From positions 511,644-575,643 of the forward strand of contig NC_009402.2 in assembly GCF_000002875.2 (NCBI RefSeq): 64,000 bases of DNA, given 5' to 3'. A model generated the notes under the pieces. It was not told the DNA's origin. It made no database searches and was given only the letters and a program-made list of their open reading frames with translations. Every line of letters begins with the position of its first letter. The stretch's first letter is position 1. Origin of the DNA: Leishmania infantum JPCM5. Taxonomy: Eukaryota > Euglenozoa > Kinetoplastea > Trypanosomatida > Trypanosomatidae. Positions 41,191 to 51,835 of the stretch are shown in pieces. The translations under genes were made by a program, and so were the position numbers.

Positions 41191-41745
41191 CTGCCCGCTC
41201 TGTGTGCACGAAAGCCAAGCAGCCTCCCCCTATCCCCTGCCAATGCCGAACCACCTCTGGTGGTGCCACGGCTAAGCGCCTGCGACGTCGGGGAGTCAAA
41301 GCGCTTCATCGCTGTTGATGTCGGCGGTGATGTCCTGGATGGCACCGTGCCGGAGCGACCTGCGACGGTGAGCACGCTTGTGCCATCCATGTGCCGGCGA
41401 CGTGTCGGCGTCGCTCGAACGCGTATCCCACCCCCGGCCCACGCACTGCCTTACTGGCGTGAGGGGCCTGAGTGCCACCCCGAGGGGGATGTACACCAGG
41501 TGTGGTGACCGGCATGATGGGGGAGCCGCTGTGAGGCGACCTGCGGAGCCGAGTGTGGGTAGAGCTCGAGGCCGAGGCCGAGGCCGAGGCCGTGCTCAGG
41601 TGGCTGAGTGGACGCAGTGCTGTAAGGCGCGTGCCCCCAGGGCTGCTTGGCACGACGCGAGGGTGCCTGTGACGGGCCAAGAGGCTGGGGGTAGAGTGGA
41701 GTTTGACGCATATGGCAGCGAAACGGGTACGCTGACGAAACAGAA
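41191..41745 (+). mobile_element. SIDER2-like retroposon, copy C (5'-truncated, diverged 3' end)
   Basis: Identity to copy B starts abruptly at CTGCCCGCTC, missing the first 24 bases of the element. It runs at a constant offset of 7358 bp and stays essentially exact to GGCACGACGCGA (41660). After that it diverges but remains alignable to about 41745. It lies about 1.2 kb upstream of copy D in the same orientation. Confidence 0.75.
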
Positions 41746-42945
41746 CCTAAATCTCAATGTATATGCTACGCGCCAAGCTTGTTCTTCGTTTAGTGATTCT
41801 CATCCTTCGTGTTCTCAGCCTCCCTCTTTTTGTTTTGTCTTGTCGTCTTCCATTGTTTTTTTTTTCGTTTTTTTTTCACTGTTGGCTTCTTTTTTAATGT
41901 GTCGTTCTTTTCACTGTGCCATACCCCCCCCCTCATTAAAGGCACCGTCGTCTGTGACGGGAAGAAGGACGGAAGAAGAAGTAGCTAATTCGACGCACAC
42001 ACACACACACACACATTAGGGATGGAATAAAAAAATGTGAATGATGGTGATGCACGCTTGCGTGCGTGTGCTCCCGCATTCGGCGCTGTTGTGTATCACC
42101 GCTCTGTGTGTAGCTTTTCTTGTTCTCTGTTCGATCTTGCACTTTGCTGAGCTGCTTTTCCTTGATTGCTTGGCCTTGCCAGATTTTTTTTTTTGTGCTT
42201 TCCCTTCTCTGTGCAGCGCAACCAAGCGCGTATGGATCTACGGGTTTGTGGGAGTGCGCGCTTAGAGGCAGAATGACGGAGGTGCGCACTCCTCGCCCCC
42301 TGCCATACCCAAATGGGCAACGTGCTTCTGCATCGATCAGATCGCGCACATTTGTCTTTCTCTTAGCGTGCACTTCCCCAGGTACCTTCCTGTCTCACAC
42401 CTCTGTCCCCGCGTATCCCTACTATCCCACCCTCTCTCTACATCGCTTTATGTTTTACTTTTTTTTTTGGCGACCCTCTCTGACCTCTTCTCTCAAACGG
42501 CACAGGCTAACATGGAAAGACAAAATAAGAGAACAACACGAGGGGAAGTGGTGCCACACACCATATCAACAAGACAGTGACTTGTTAACATGAACACACC
42601 CACACGCATGTAATATATATGTACTCGAGCGAACTAGAGGCAGACTCTTCTACGTGCATGTGCGTGTGTGTATGCGTGCGTTGGGCGACTCACCCCTTCA
42701 ACGAATCACTGCCACCTCCTCCCTTTCCCAAGCACGCTTCCTCGGCTTGTGATGCTCTCTGTCTATTGCCTTTCCTTCTCGGCCCTGTCAGCGCTCTCGT
42801 GTGATGCCTCCCACTGCGCTCCCGCAGCCTTGCCGCGCACCACTCCCTCTTTTCGCTTCTCCAACTCTTATCTTTGCAGCTTCGCCCACCACGTGCCCAG
42901 TGTATGCTCCCTCTCATACACACACGCGCACATCTTCGACTCCCC

Positions 42946-43670
42946 ACACCCCTCAGTGCATGGCATCCGCTGCCCGCTCTGTGTGCACGAAAGCCAAGCA
43001 GCCTCCCCCTATCCCCTGCCAATGCCGAACCACCTCTGGTGGTGCCACGGCTAAGCGCCTGCGACGTCGGGGAGTCAAAGCGCTTCATCGCTGTTGATGT
43101 CGGCGGTGATGTCCTGGATGGCACCGTGCCGGAGCGACCTGCGACGGTGAGCACGCTTGTGCCATCCATGTGCCGGCGACGTGTCGGCGTCGCTCGAACG
43201 CGTATCCCACCCCCGGCCCACGCACTGCCTTACTGGCGTGAGGGGCCTGAGTGCCACCCCGAGGGGGATGTACACCAGGTGTGGTGACCGGCATGATGGG
43301 GGAGCCGCTGTGAGGCGACCTGCGGAGCCGAGTGTGGGTAGAGCTCGAGGCCGAGGCCGAGGCCGAGGCCGTGCTCAGGTGGCTGAGTGGACGCAGTGCT
43401 GTAAGGCGCGTGCCCCCAGGGCTGCTTGGCACGACGCGATGGTGCCTGCGACGGTCCCGGGGCGGGGTGTTGGGGGCCGAGTGGCGCTTGACCTCGTGCT
43501 GTACGGCAGCGACATGGGCACGTTGAACGAAACCGGAAAAGTGGGCCGCACACATACAGGCAAAGCATAGAAAGAAAGCTGCGCATCATTGCGAGGTGCT
43601 CAGCGTTGCGTTTGGTGTCTCTTGCGTTTCTGCCGCTGCTTCATATCTCTCTCTTTCTGTGTGCCTGCGC
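42946..43670 (+). mobile_element. SIDER2-like retroposon, copy D, with shared 3' flank
   Basis: This is a near-perfect duplicate of 33809-34533, including the flank beyond the A-rich tail (CGGAAAAGTGGGCC onward). I see a single C/T difference at 43662. It lies about 3.2 kb after the stop of CCCH gene 1. Confidence 0.75.
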
Positions 43671-46600
43671 GGGTCCTTCCCCTCTTCCTTTTCTCCCGTT
43701 TTCGTTTGGGAGGGGGAGTGCATTGCAGAAAAGGGAATTATCAAAGAGGCTGAGGGTGCCCTGTGGAAAACCGCCAAAAGCGACACAATATGCTGCTATC
43801 GGTGTGTGAAGTAAAAAAGAACAAACAAGCAGCGCGCACCTTTCCTCTCCTTATTTATTTCACATCGGAAACTGCCCCCTTCCTCTTTCCTCTCCGCTCT
43901 CGCTCACCTATTCACGCACACGCCCACATGTCTCCGTACGCGGTCGGCATCGAAGACCGTATTTCAAGGAATGGATCGCGTCGACTTGACTGTTACTCTT
44001 TCTCTCTTATCTGTTATGCGTGTGCCGGCGCGTCGCGTGATTCTCTCCCTCGGAGCATATCTTTGCGTTTCTTGTGAGCCATCGTATTCCTCTTTCTGCG
44101 CTCGTTTCCCGTGCCATGTGACTTTATGTTGCTCCAGCAGCCTCTACACCCCTTTCTCGTTCCTTTCCTCTTGTGCATCTCTTTTCACGGGTATGACCGC
44201 ACACACGCGCTTGCGCACGCACACGCAATGAACGCTGAGTTGTCCCCTTTTTATCATTTTTTTCTCAGGCCCGTTGGACTCTCTGGATTTCATTTTGTGT
44301 TTTCTGCTTCGCCGTGCTGCGCTCTCCATCTGTCTCCCGTCTTGCACCCGCTCGTGTATGGAAACCCTCTTCCTCCAACGCACGCGCACACACCGATGCG
44401 TGCTTCTCTTGGTTGCGCTCCCTTAGGGAGCGTTCGCGTATGACACATGAGTGCGTGTGTGTGTGTGCTGGCTTGTGCAATGGCTTGCATACGCACCCCC
44501 TAACTTCGCCATCTGTTGCTGCTCTGTCTCACAGCGTCTCTTTTTCGCTGTGCGCAGAGAAGAAGGATCTCGCGAAAAAGCGCAGCACCAACGAAAAGAA
44601 AAAAAGAAAGAGGTCTAAGTGAGAACACAGGAGCGCATGTGCGGGGAAGCAAGCAAGAAACACCACAAAGACTGAGCGGCGCGATGGCCCTGAGCAACAT
44701 GCCTTGGGACCTTTTTGTTGCACTGGTCAGTCGAGAGCAAGTGTGGGGTCGGGGGTCGGACGCGGTGCAGCCTGCTGTCGCATAGGGGCGTAGCTCGACA
44801 CGTCGTTCTCATCAATGCCCGCTCTCCGTTGCCGTCGCTTCCTCTTCCTGACATCCTCTATGTAGCTCCTTCATCCGGTTGTCAAGTTCCAAGCACCGCC
44901 ACGGCTGCATGCTCGTCCTGGACTAGTGAAGAATAAAGGTATCACCACTTTGTGAGCCGCCAGGCCGCCCGCCGCGTATGTGGGCATGCGCGAATCTGTC
45001 TGCAGCGATCCTCTTCCTCTTTCCCTCTTCTGTGTCTCACGCACGAACGCACAAAACGGCCACAACAGAGTTCACTAGCACCGTGTGCCTTTCTCGTAGT
45101 GTTGTCATCTCGCCATTACGATCTCCCAGCTCAGTCGCTTGTCCTGGTATCGCCCTGCCACGACCATCGCCCTCTCCAACAGCCCTACTTTTTTTGCCTT
45201 CTTCCCGCCCTTTTCCCGAGTGCGTGCGCTGTCGCTGTTGTCTCTGTTCCCTGGCTATCCATCATCCATCCGCACTCTTAGACCCACATACGCCAGCATC
45301 CCACCTCCTCCTCCGTCTCGCCTTTCCACCTTCCCTCAAGCCAGACACAGGAAGCAAACAAGGAGAGAGAGCACACCCCGCCCACGCGAGCGTAATCCGC
45401 ATACCCACAAAACAGCAAACAAACAAATAACCGGATCGACAGCGACCACAGAAGAAAATACAACGAAAAAAAGAAGTAACGAAGAAGCGCTGATCAAGCC
45501 TGCTTTCACGCTACTCCAACGCTGTCTCTTGGTTAAAACCTTTGCCGCTTCCTTCTCTCTCCTTTTAAGTTTTTTTTTCCTGTTTTCCTTGCTGTGTGTG
45601 TGTGTGTGTCTTTTTCGATTCTCTCTACCTTGTTTGTTCTCCCTACTTCCCTCCCTCCACTTGCTGTGTTTCTCTCTCTGTGTGCGTGTGCGTGTGTGTG
45701 CATTTCTGTGTGTCTTGTTTGTTTGTTATCTGAGCACTTTCGCCTCCACCTCTTCGTCTCTTGTTTTTTCCCCCTTTTTCATCTCTGCCCATCACACAGA
45801 GCGCGTGTGTGACCCCACTCTCCCCGTTTTCTCGGAGTTGTCTTCTTTTTTTTTTGTAGGTTCAATCCCGACCTCCCGTCTTGAAACTGAAAGAACACAA
45901 AGAAAAGCAGCAGGGAAGGGGAACTCTATCTAAACTCTGCCTGTTTCCCTCGCTGTTTTCACACGGGTGTGCCCTTGCTTTCTTAAACGTTTTTGCGCTG
46001 CTCTTCGTTTCCGTCTCTTTCTCTCTCTCTCCCCCTGATTCTCCGGTTTGTGTGTGCTCGTGCGTTTGTGTTTTTCTCTGTCTCGCTTCTCTCTCACCTG
46101 CGCCCATCGAAGCATCCTTGCATGTGCTTCCACCTGGGTGCTTCCTGGGTAGGCGACAAACTGCAGCCGCTGCTTTTTCTTTGTGCACGAGCATTCCGCG
46201 CGTCTATATTTTAGCCCCGAAACCTTTTCGCCTCCTGCTCCTCTCTTTTTTTTTGTTAGGCTTACTTTTCTCCTCCTCTCTTCCTTCGCGTTGAGTGCCT
46301 TTCTTTTCCTGTTTTATGTTTTGCGTAGGCTCGTGGAGTTCGCAAGAAGATCAAAGAAAAAATAAGATCAGTGAGCTCAGCGAAAAGAGACAGAAAGTGT
46401 ACTTTTACGAACCCTCGCGAGCATTACGCAGCACCATCATCATTGTCATCGCTTACTCGCACACACACCATCACTCACGCACGTCCACGTCTGCGACGGA
46501 CGCACACAACAGGATTGAGAGGGGTGTATTCCAGCCTCTTTCTCTATTCTTCCATTCTTCGCTTTATTTTCCCATTTCTCGCGTCTAGCTGTACCGTTGA

Positions 46601-47365
46601 CCTCGTGAGCACTTCTTCACCGACTCCTCTTCTCTCACCTTCATATAGATATACATATATTTATATATTCTGAGGTGAGGGTCGGCCAGGGCACCTTTTT
46701 TTTCTCGAAAGTGGGCGTCTTGTTTCTCCTACCTGCTTCACCGCACCGCACCGCACCGCCGCCGCCTCTCCCCGTTCGCCCACCATCTTCTCCCTCTTCA
46801 CGTATTCGACTCCGACGTAAGTGGAGACACTTTCACTATCTTCCCACCGTTTTTGCTCACATCCCCTCCCTTCTTCCTGCCAATTCGAGGGACACACCCC
46901 GTGAGAGCCACCAATCCGCACAAGACAACATCCACCACGAAAAACACACGAGAAGGGCGAAGATTACGAAGAAAAGAAAGCACGCAGGGGGTTTTTCACA
47001 CACCTCGGCCTTCTCTCCCCTCCCCTTCTCCGCCGCTCCCTCTCTTTCTCCTCGCTTTCTCTGTGCCTTGTGGATTGTCCCTCCGGCACCCACCCACGTC
47101 CCACGCCTCGCTCCACCGACGCATCTGCGCGGCCGGCTGCCGTTGAGACTTCCATCTGTCTCTCTCCAACCTTCTCGCTGTGTTTGTTTGTGTGCCGGTA
47201 TTCGAGACAGTTCCCGAGTGATTACAAGGTTTGCTTCTTCACCCGCTCTCCTCCCCCTTTCTTTTGTCTCGCCTGTTCTTCCGGTCTTTCCTTTCTTATC
47301 ACCTCCTTCCTTTCTCTTTACCTCCCTCCCCCTTTTGTTGTTGCCTGTCCGTCTTGTCTTTTTTT

Positions 47366-47398
<33 letters not shown>
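47366..47398. repeat. Compound (CA)n(TA)n microsatellite
   Basis: An uninterrupted CA run is followed directly by a TA run, set in T/C-rich spacer. Confidence 0.85.
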
Positions 47399-49865
47399 TT
47401 CGGTTTCGTCGAATCGATACTGCGAGTAGCCCCATTAGTTCATCCTTGCGGATTCACTCATCAGGAGGTTTTGTGTTTCTTCTCTACGCGCGCCCCCCTT
47501 CCCGTTTTCTTTTGCCCTTTTTTCTGTTGCTCTCGTTTTCAGCCAAATACGTTACCTTTTGCCGTTCTATTGGTTGATCTTTATATATTATTTTTTTCGT
47601 TGTCTGGCCCTCCTTCCCCCTGTCTTCCTCATCCGCCCCTCCCCCTCCTCTTCCTCCCTCTAACAAGCAAGTTGACGGGGAGAGTAACGCAAGCAACCCC
47701 CCCCCCCACACACACACACCACATCAGATCCCATTACATCCACGCAGAGCCATACACAAAATACATACATATATATCTCTATATACAAAAGATACGGACC
47801 CCCACACACGTTGAACAACCGGAAAGCGTCAAAAAAAGGAACGGAAAGAAGGAGCGGCTTTAACGATAAACGCAAAAAAAAGGAAAACAAAAAGAGAACC
47901 GACAGTAAGGGAAAACATCCAATCGCGAAGACGGCGGCGACGGCGACGACAATACAACGAGAGAGGGAGAGAGAGAACAGAGGGCGCACCACCGAACACA
48001 CGAGGGTGGGCGGCGGCGGCGAGGGAAACAACAACAGACAAAAAAACAATCGAAAAGCAGTAAAGTCAAAGAAGGGCCAACTGCTGAGTGCAAACGCAAA
48101 ACAACAACAGAAAGGAAAGAGCAAGAAGAGCTGTTTTTTTTTTAATATTTCCTGCAGCTGCTTCTCTTGTTTACCCCTTCTTTCGCTCTCCTCTTTCTCT
48201 GACAAACAACGCTTCTATCTCCGTGGTTGTGATAGCAGCCGAATCTCTTCCGCTGCGTTGTTTTTCTTTCGTGTGTCGCCGCCTCTGACCTGTCTCTGTC
48301 TGTCTGTGCGTTCTTTTTTCTTGGTTGTGTATATATATTTTTCTTTGTGTCTGGCTCTTCTCTGCTCGCCTTCAAGCTCAGCACCGTTTTTTGACTTTGG
48401 CTTGTACGGGAGTGTTAGGAGAGAGGGGAACCGAACAGATAAAAGAGAGCGAATCATTGCTTGTGCTGTCACTTGTGCCTACATTTATTTTTTTGCGAGG
48501 GATTTCCTCTCGATTCTTCTTTCCTAGTCGCTGCGCAGACCATCGGACATATATATAGGAACAGGGCTTGCATGAGAAAGAAAAAAAACACCAAAGAGCA
48601 AGGATCACCCCACCTCTACCTTCATCTCTCTTTTTGTTGGTTTACTTCTACACTACTCTGCCCTCCCCCCCTCTTTCTCTGTCTCTCTTCACCATCGTCA
48701 GCAGCAGCATCTGCGCTGGTATTTTGCTCCTTTTCTTTGCTCTTTCTTGCGCCTCCTGGTTTCCGGTTTTCCAATTGTGTGCCTGCGTGTGTGCAGTTAT
48801 TCTTCCCCCCCCTGTCGCTCCCTCCCTCCCTCCCTCCCTCTGCCGCGAGCACACGAACACCGCTGTACCTATCTAGCCCACTTTGCCCCTCTCCTCCGGC
48901 TTCTCTTTCCTTCTCTGTACCTCATTGCCTTCCTCCACACCCACGCTGGGTTCGAGTTTTACTTTGTCTCGTGCACGCGTACCAGAGCGAATTGAAGGAG
49001 GTACAGAGCCAGCAAGCAAGAAGGCAGAAAACAGGTGTGAGATACCTTTTTGCGGAAACACAAAGATATACTGAGACAGCTCTCTCTCTCTCTTTTCCTC
49101 TTCTCTGGCCTTCCTCTCTTCTGTGTTGTGACTTTCTTTTTGTTTTTATCTCACTGCCTACTCTCTCTTTCTCCTTCTTTCCTGCTGCGTGTGTGTGTGT
49201 GTTGTGTTTGCGTGTCTTCTCTCTCCCCACCTCCACACGCCTCATTCCTCCTCCCCCCTCCCCTTTGCTGTTCTCGCTTTCATCTTTCTGCTCTCTGTCC
49301 CCGTCTTCTGCATTGTTGTGGTCTTTCCTGTGCCTTTGCGTTTTGTTCGCGCGTGCGTATTTTTTTTTCCGTTGCGTTGCTTGTCTTCGTGTCTTACGCG
49401 CTTCTTTGTGCCTCGGTTTTCCCCCTTTTTCTCTCATTTTTTTGTTGTCTCTGCCGTCGTTGAAACCACTTCTCCGTCTTCGCTCAATCACCACTACCAC
49501 CACAGCCCCCGCCCCCTACTCCATCGTTGACGTCATAACTATACAGACAAGGTAGAGTGAGAGCGTGAGGAAGCGACGATACAAAGTAGAAGCGAAGGTA
49601 GCAAGGTGGCCTCGCCCCCCTTCCCATCAAAAAAAAAGAACAACAACGTCAACAAGAACAAACCCAGAGAAGACCCGCAAACGTGTTTACTCTCTATTTC
49701 TTTTTTTGTCTTGTTCGTGGTGGTGGTCGTGCCACGACGTTCTCATATTTGTGCGTTTTACTTCTTTGCTGTTTGCCAACTCTCCCTCCCCCCACCCACG
49801 ACTACGCGGCCCCTTTTTGTGCTCGTGTGCATTAAACCTTGCTCTTTCTGTGTCTTTTGCGGCAG

Positions 49866-49919
49866 TGTGATACCGTCGTCCGCGTCTACGTTTTTCTTTT
49901 TTCTTTTCATCGTGTTCAG
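49866..49919 (+). promoter_or_regulatory. Polypyrimidine tract and spliced-leader acceptor for CCCH gene 2
   Basis: A T/C-rich, AG-free stretch ends in GTTCAG with AG at 49918-49919, giving a 35-nt 5' UTR. An upstream alternative (AG at 49864-49865) would give about 90 nt. Confidence 0.55.
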
Positions 49920-49954
49920 CCTCCCCCCGTAACGACACGCTCACTTACGCAAAC

Positions 49955-51835
49955 ATGTTCTCCCCCGTGTATGAAGATGTGTCAGGCCTCTTCGGCCACC
50001 CCATGCCCATCTCCGGCTTTGGCCCATCGGCAGAGCTGCAGTTTCCACAGACAAACTACATCACCACCACAAACGCGCCGCAGACACCAACTCAGCAGCA
50101 ACAGCAGCAGCTCGCTGGACGTGCTACAGTCTACTCGTTGGTGGATGCGTCCGGAGTGCAGCTGCACCGTCAGGCTGCGCCGCCGCAGCAAATTCCGATG
50201 AGCGGCGTGCCGTTCGGCGCCTTCGATGGCGCTTCCATTGTTCCATATGAGGTCTTCATGCAGCATCATCAGCAGCAGCAGCAACTCGCGGCTGCCGGCA
50301 AGCCCACTGCTGTCCACGGGCAGGATGGCGTAAAGTATTACCTGTCCTCTTCTACAGGTGCGCCGGTGATGGCTTCCGCTGGCCCTGCAGCGGCAACACA
50401 GGCCAACATCATGCAGATGCAGCAGCACGGTGCCACTCTCTACGCTCTCGAGTCGAATGGCACCACCACGGCGCTGACCTCAACGCCGCCTGCCGGTGGT
50501 CTCTTCTCAGGTGCAGCAGCAGCGAACGTTGCCCCGCCGTCTGGAGAGTACCCGTTCTACGCAGCAGCGACCGGATTCTTGAGCAGCGGCCCGCTCGGTA
50601 TGGCACCGGCAACTGTCGGCGGCTCCTCGGCAACCCCTTATGCGATACAGGGCCACATGCCGAGTGCCTCGCCGCGCGCCCGCGGCGCTGTCAACAGCTC
50701 CCCTGCTGCGATTGCAGGCAACCAGCACCACTCCAACAGCGGCAACAACAGCAGCGCGTCCACCCGCCGCGAGAACCAGGCCACGCTTCAGGAGATGCTA
50801 ACGACCAAGACGACGCTTGAGGTGTTCGACCCCGACTTTAAGTTAATCTACAATGTGCCAACGAACTGTGTGGTTCACTTGCCACCTGCGCGGCTGAACA
50901 TCACCCGCCTTGTGCTGTGCCGCAACTACCGCCCGCATGAGCCGCAGAGCTGCGCGATGGGAAGCAGCTGCAAGTTTGTGCACGCGGACTGCAACTACAC
51001 GAAGCTTGAGGCGCACCCGATTCACGTGAACTACATCTGGCGCCACGAGACTCTCTGCACGTACCCGCGCATGCCGGCCGGCGAGAGGCTGGAGGTGGTC
51101 CAGCCGGACGGTCATAGCATTGCCATTCCCTCCGAGAGGATTCTCTTGACGGCGGGCGCGGCAGCACACGCAGAGGCGGGAAAGACGACGCTGACGTGCT
51201 GCGACAGCTACGAAAACAGTGGCATGTGCAACTGCGGCGAGCGCTGCAACTTCATTCACGCAGTGCACGTGGACCCGAACGTGCAGGGCGACTTCAAGCG
51301 CGCACCTCGTAAGCGAGATGGGCAAAGCAACAGCAACAACAATAACAATACCAGCAGCACTTCGAACAACACGATTCAGTGCAACCATCACAACGGCAGC
51401 AGCGGCGCCAGCAACGGTGGGGCGAGCGGGCGGGCGCAACGGAGTGGCAGCTCCCTCACCCTGGAACAGCTGCCGCAGCGCCGCCAGACCAATTCTCCCG
51501 ACACGGTGAACAGCAGCTCCAGCAATGCCACAAATGCGACCGTGCTGAACGGCGCGAAGCCCAACAAGGCGACGCCCACCCCAGTCGAGGGGATCTTGAA
51601 CACGTCCGCGTCTGCAAAGCTGCAGGAGGCCGTGGCGCAGCAGCTGCACGCAGCGGGGAGCATGAACATGCACTCGGTGACTCCGTCGTTCTCCATCTCG
51701 CTCACGCCCTTTGCCATCCAGACAATGGCGAGCTCTCAGTCGCTCGGGACGCTTTTGTATCTGCCGCGCGGGGCTTCGGAGGCCACGGTGCTCGGGCCCG
51801 TCGGTGCCGGCGAGATGTCGCAGTCGTCTCCTTGA
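49955..51835 (+). CDS. CCCH zinc-finger protein 2 (predicted mRNA-binding regulator)
   Basis: This 626-residue paralogue of CCCH protein 1 is Gln-rich (QQQQ runs near residues 48-53 and 105-112) and Asn/Ser-rich (about 455-475). Finger 1 is Cys322-Cys333-Cys339-His343 (C-x10-C-x5-C-x3-H, SSCKFVH). Finger 2 is Cys416-Cys425-Cys431-His435 (C-x8-C-x5-C-x3-H, RCNFIH), preceded by an extra cysteine at 415. The inter-finger block (HVNYIWRHETLCTYPRMPAG, IPSERILL) and the trailing HVDPNVQGDFKRAP are strongly conserved with the upstream gene, whereas the rest of the two proteins is unrelated low-complexity sequence. A role in mRNA stability or translation is inferred from the family. Glutamine-rich tracts could support granule association. 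Placement in the ZC3H36/37/38 group is from recalled synteny. Confidence 0.8.
   Translation: MFSPVYEDVSGLFGHPMPISGFGPSAELQFPQTNYITTTNAPQTPTQQQQQQLAGRATVYSLVDASGVQLHRQAAPPQQIPMSGVPFGAFDGASIVPYEVFMQHHQQQQQLAAAGKPTAVHGQDGVKYYLSSSTGAPVMASAGPAAATQANIMQMQQHGATLYALESNGTTTALTSTPPAGGLFSGAAAANVAPPSGEYPFYAAATGFLSSGPLGMAPATVGGSSATPYAIQGHMPSASPRARGAVNSSPAAIAGNQHHSNSGNNSSASTRRENQATLQEMLTTKTTLEVFDPDFKLIYNVPTNCVVHLPPARLNITRLVLCRNYRPHEPQSCAMGSSCKFVHADCNYTKLEAHPIHVNYIWRHETLCTYPRMPAGERLEVVQPDGHSIAIPSERILLTAGAAAHAEAGKTTLTCCDSYENSGMCNCGERCNFIHAVHVDPNVQGDFKRAPRKRDGQSNSNNNNNTSSTSNNTIQCNHHNGSSGASNGGASGRAQRSGSSLTLEQLPQRRQTNSPDTVNSSSSNATNATVLNGAKPNKATPTPVEGILNTSASAKLQEAVAQQLHAAGSMNMHSVTPSFSISLTPFAIQTMASSQSLGTLLYLPRGASEATVLGPVGAGEMSQSSP

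Larger units (their letters stand above)
39718..49954. other. 10.2 kb spacer between the two CCCH genes
   Basis: No convincing gene is present. The stretch holds a TA-rich microsatellite (39901-40017), an A/C-rich block (about 40740-40945), SIDER2-like copies C (41191-41745) and D (42946-43670), a mixed-composition island at about 44630-44940, and (CA)n/(TA)n at 47366-47398. A purine/A-rich block lies at about 47800-48125, and long T/C-rich tracts run to the next gene. Long open frames in the 45-49.5 kb part are low-complexity Ser/Leu/Phe/Pro translations of pyrimidine tracts. Confidence 0.65.

Noticed and set aside
45859..45869. tRNA B-box-like sequence GGTTCAATCCC on the plus strand
   Set aside because: It is preceded directly by a T-run and pyrimidine tract with no A box or acceptor stem.
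48461..49555. 364-codon open frame
   Set aside because: It starts at a non-ATG codon, and its Ser/Leu/Phe/Cys/Pro-rich translation is that of a pyrimidine tract. No domain or coding-like composition is seen.
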